From an uncultured Caulobacterales bacterium (GTDB lineage Bacteria; Pseudomonadota; Alphaproteobacteria; Caulobacterales; Maricaulaceae): a stretch of 5,889 nt of DNA. Both the position numbers and the translations under genes were made by a program. The DNA lies in contig CALJNJ010000144.1 of assembly GCA_937981945.1 (NCBI GenBank), positions 1-5,889 on the forward strand. Reading direction: 5' to 3'. The notes below the pieces were generated by a model, which was not told where the DNA came from, did not search any database, and saw nothing but the letters and a program-made list of their open reading frames with translations. Below, piece after piece: positions 5,879 to 5,889 of this stretch (its first letter is position 1; every line of letters begins with the position of its first letter).

Positions 5879-5889
5879 GTATTCCACAC

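Noticed and set aside
5870..5887. GTG-initiated longer form of Ffh (six extra residues)
   Set aside because: The extra codons contain the GGAG ribosome binding site for ATG 5869, and the standard family N-terminus begins MFEALG.

Overview
The window looks like ordinary chromosome from an alphaproteobacterium. Ffh has the TRxD form of the G4 motif and a DxNRPAA motif, both common in that class. A class II (plant/mycobacterial-type) DAHP synthase, an S16 with an Ala/Glu-rich tail and a phasin-like gene with a DUF2853-like end also fit. Base composition looks close to 50% GC by eye, so this is not one of the very GC-rich members. A finer placement would be a guess. I see no mobile element, CRISPR array, tRNA or rRNA.

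Layout, left to right. (1) 2-142, plus strand: the last 46 codons of an HU/IHF-family nucleoid protein, followed by an intrinsic terminator. (2) 195-1574, minus: complete class II DAHP synthase, first step of the shikimate pathway, convergent with the HU gene. (3) 1575-1735: a gap holding two tandem minus-strand terminators for the next gene and a probable promoter region for the DAHP synthase. (4) 1736-2611, minus: a three-part protein with a phasin-like N-terminus, a histone H1-like KKxxA repeat region and a DUF2853-like C-terminus. (5) 2687-3604, minus: an integral-membrane di-iron oxygenase of the sterol desaturase/fatty acid hydroxylase superfamily, close to alkylglycerol monooxygenase. 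(6) 3605-3699: a gap with a strong terminator for rpsP and a dyad just before the oxygenase start. (7) 3700-4257, minus: rpsP (ribosomal protein S16) with a long acidic tail. (8) 4286-5869, minus: ffh (SRP GTPase), complete with its ribosome binding site.

There are three likely transcription units on the minus strand. ffh-rpsP is a protein targeting and translation pair that ends at a UUCG-loop terminator. The oxygenase and the phasin-like gene have no visible terminator between them and may be co-transcribed, which would join two membrane- or lipid-surface functions. The DAHP synthase stands alone. No wholly new multi-gene system is visible. The most interesting object is the phasin/H1-like/DUF2853 fusion. 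The isolation of ffh-rpsP from the usual rimM-trmD-rplS genes is second.
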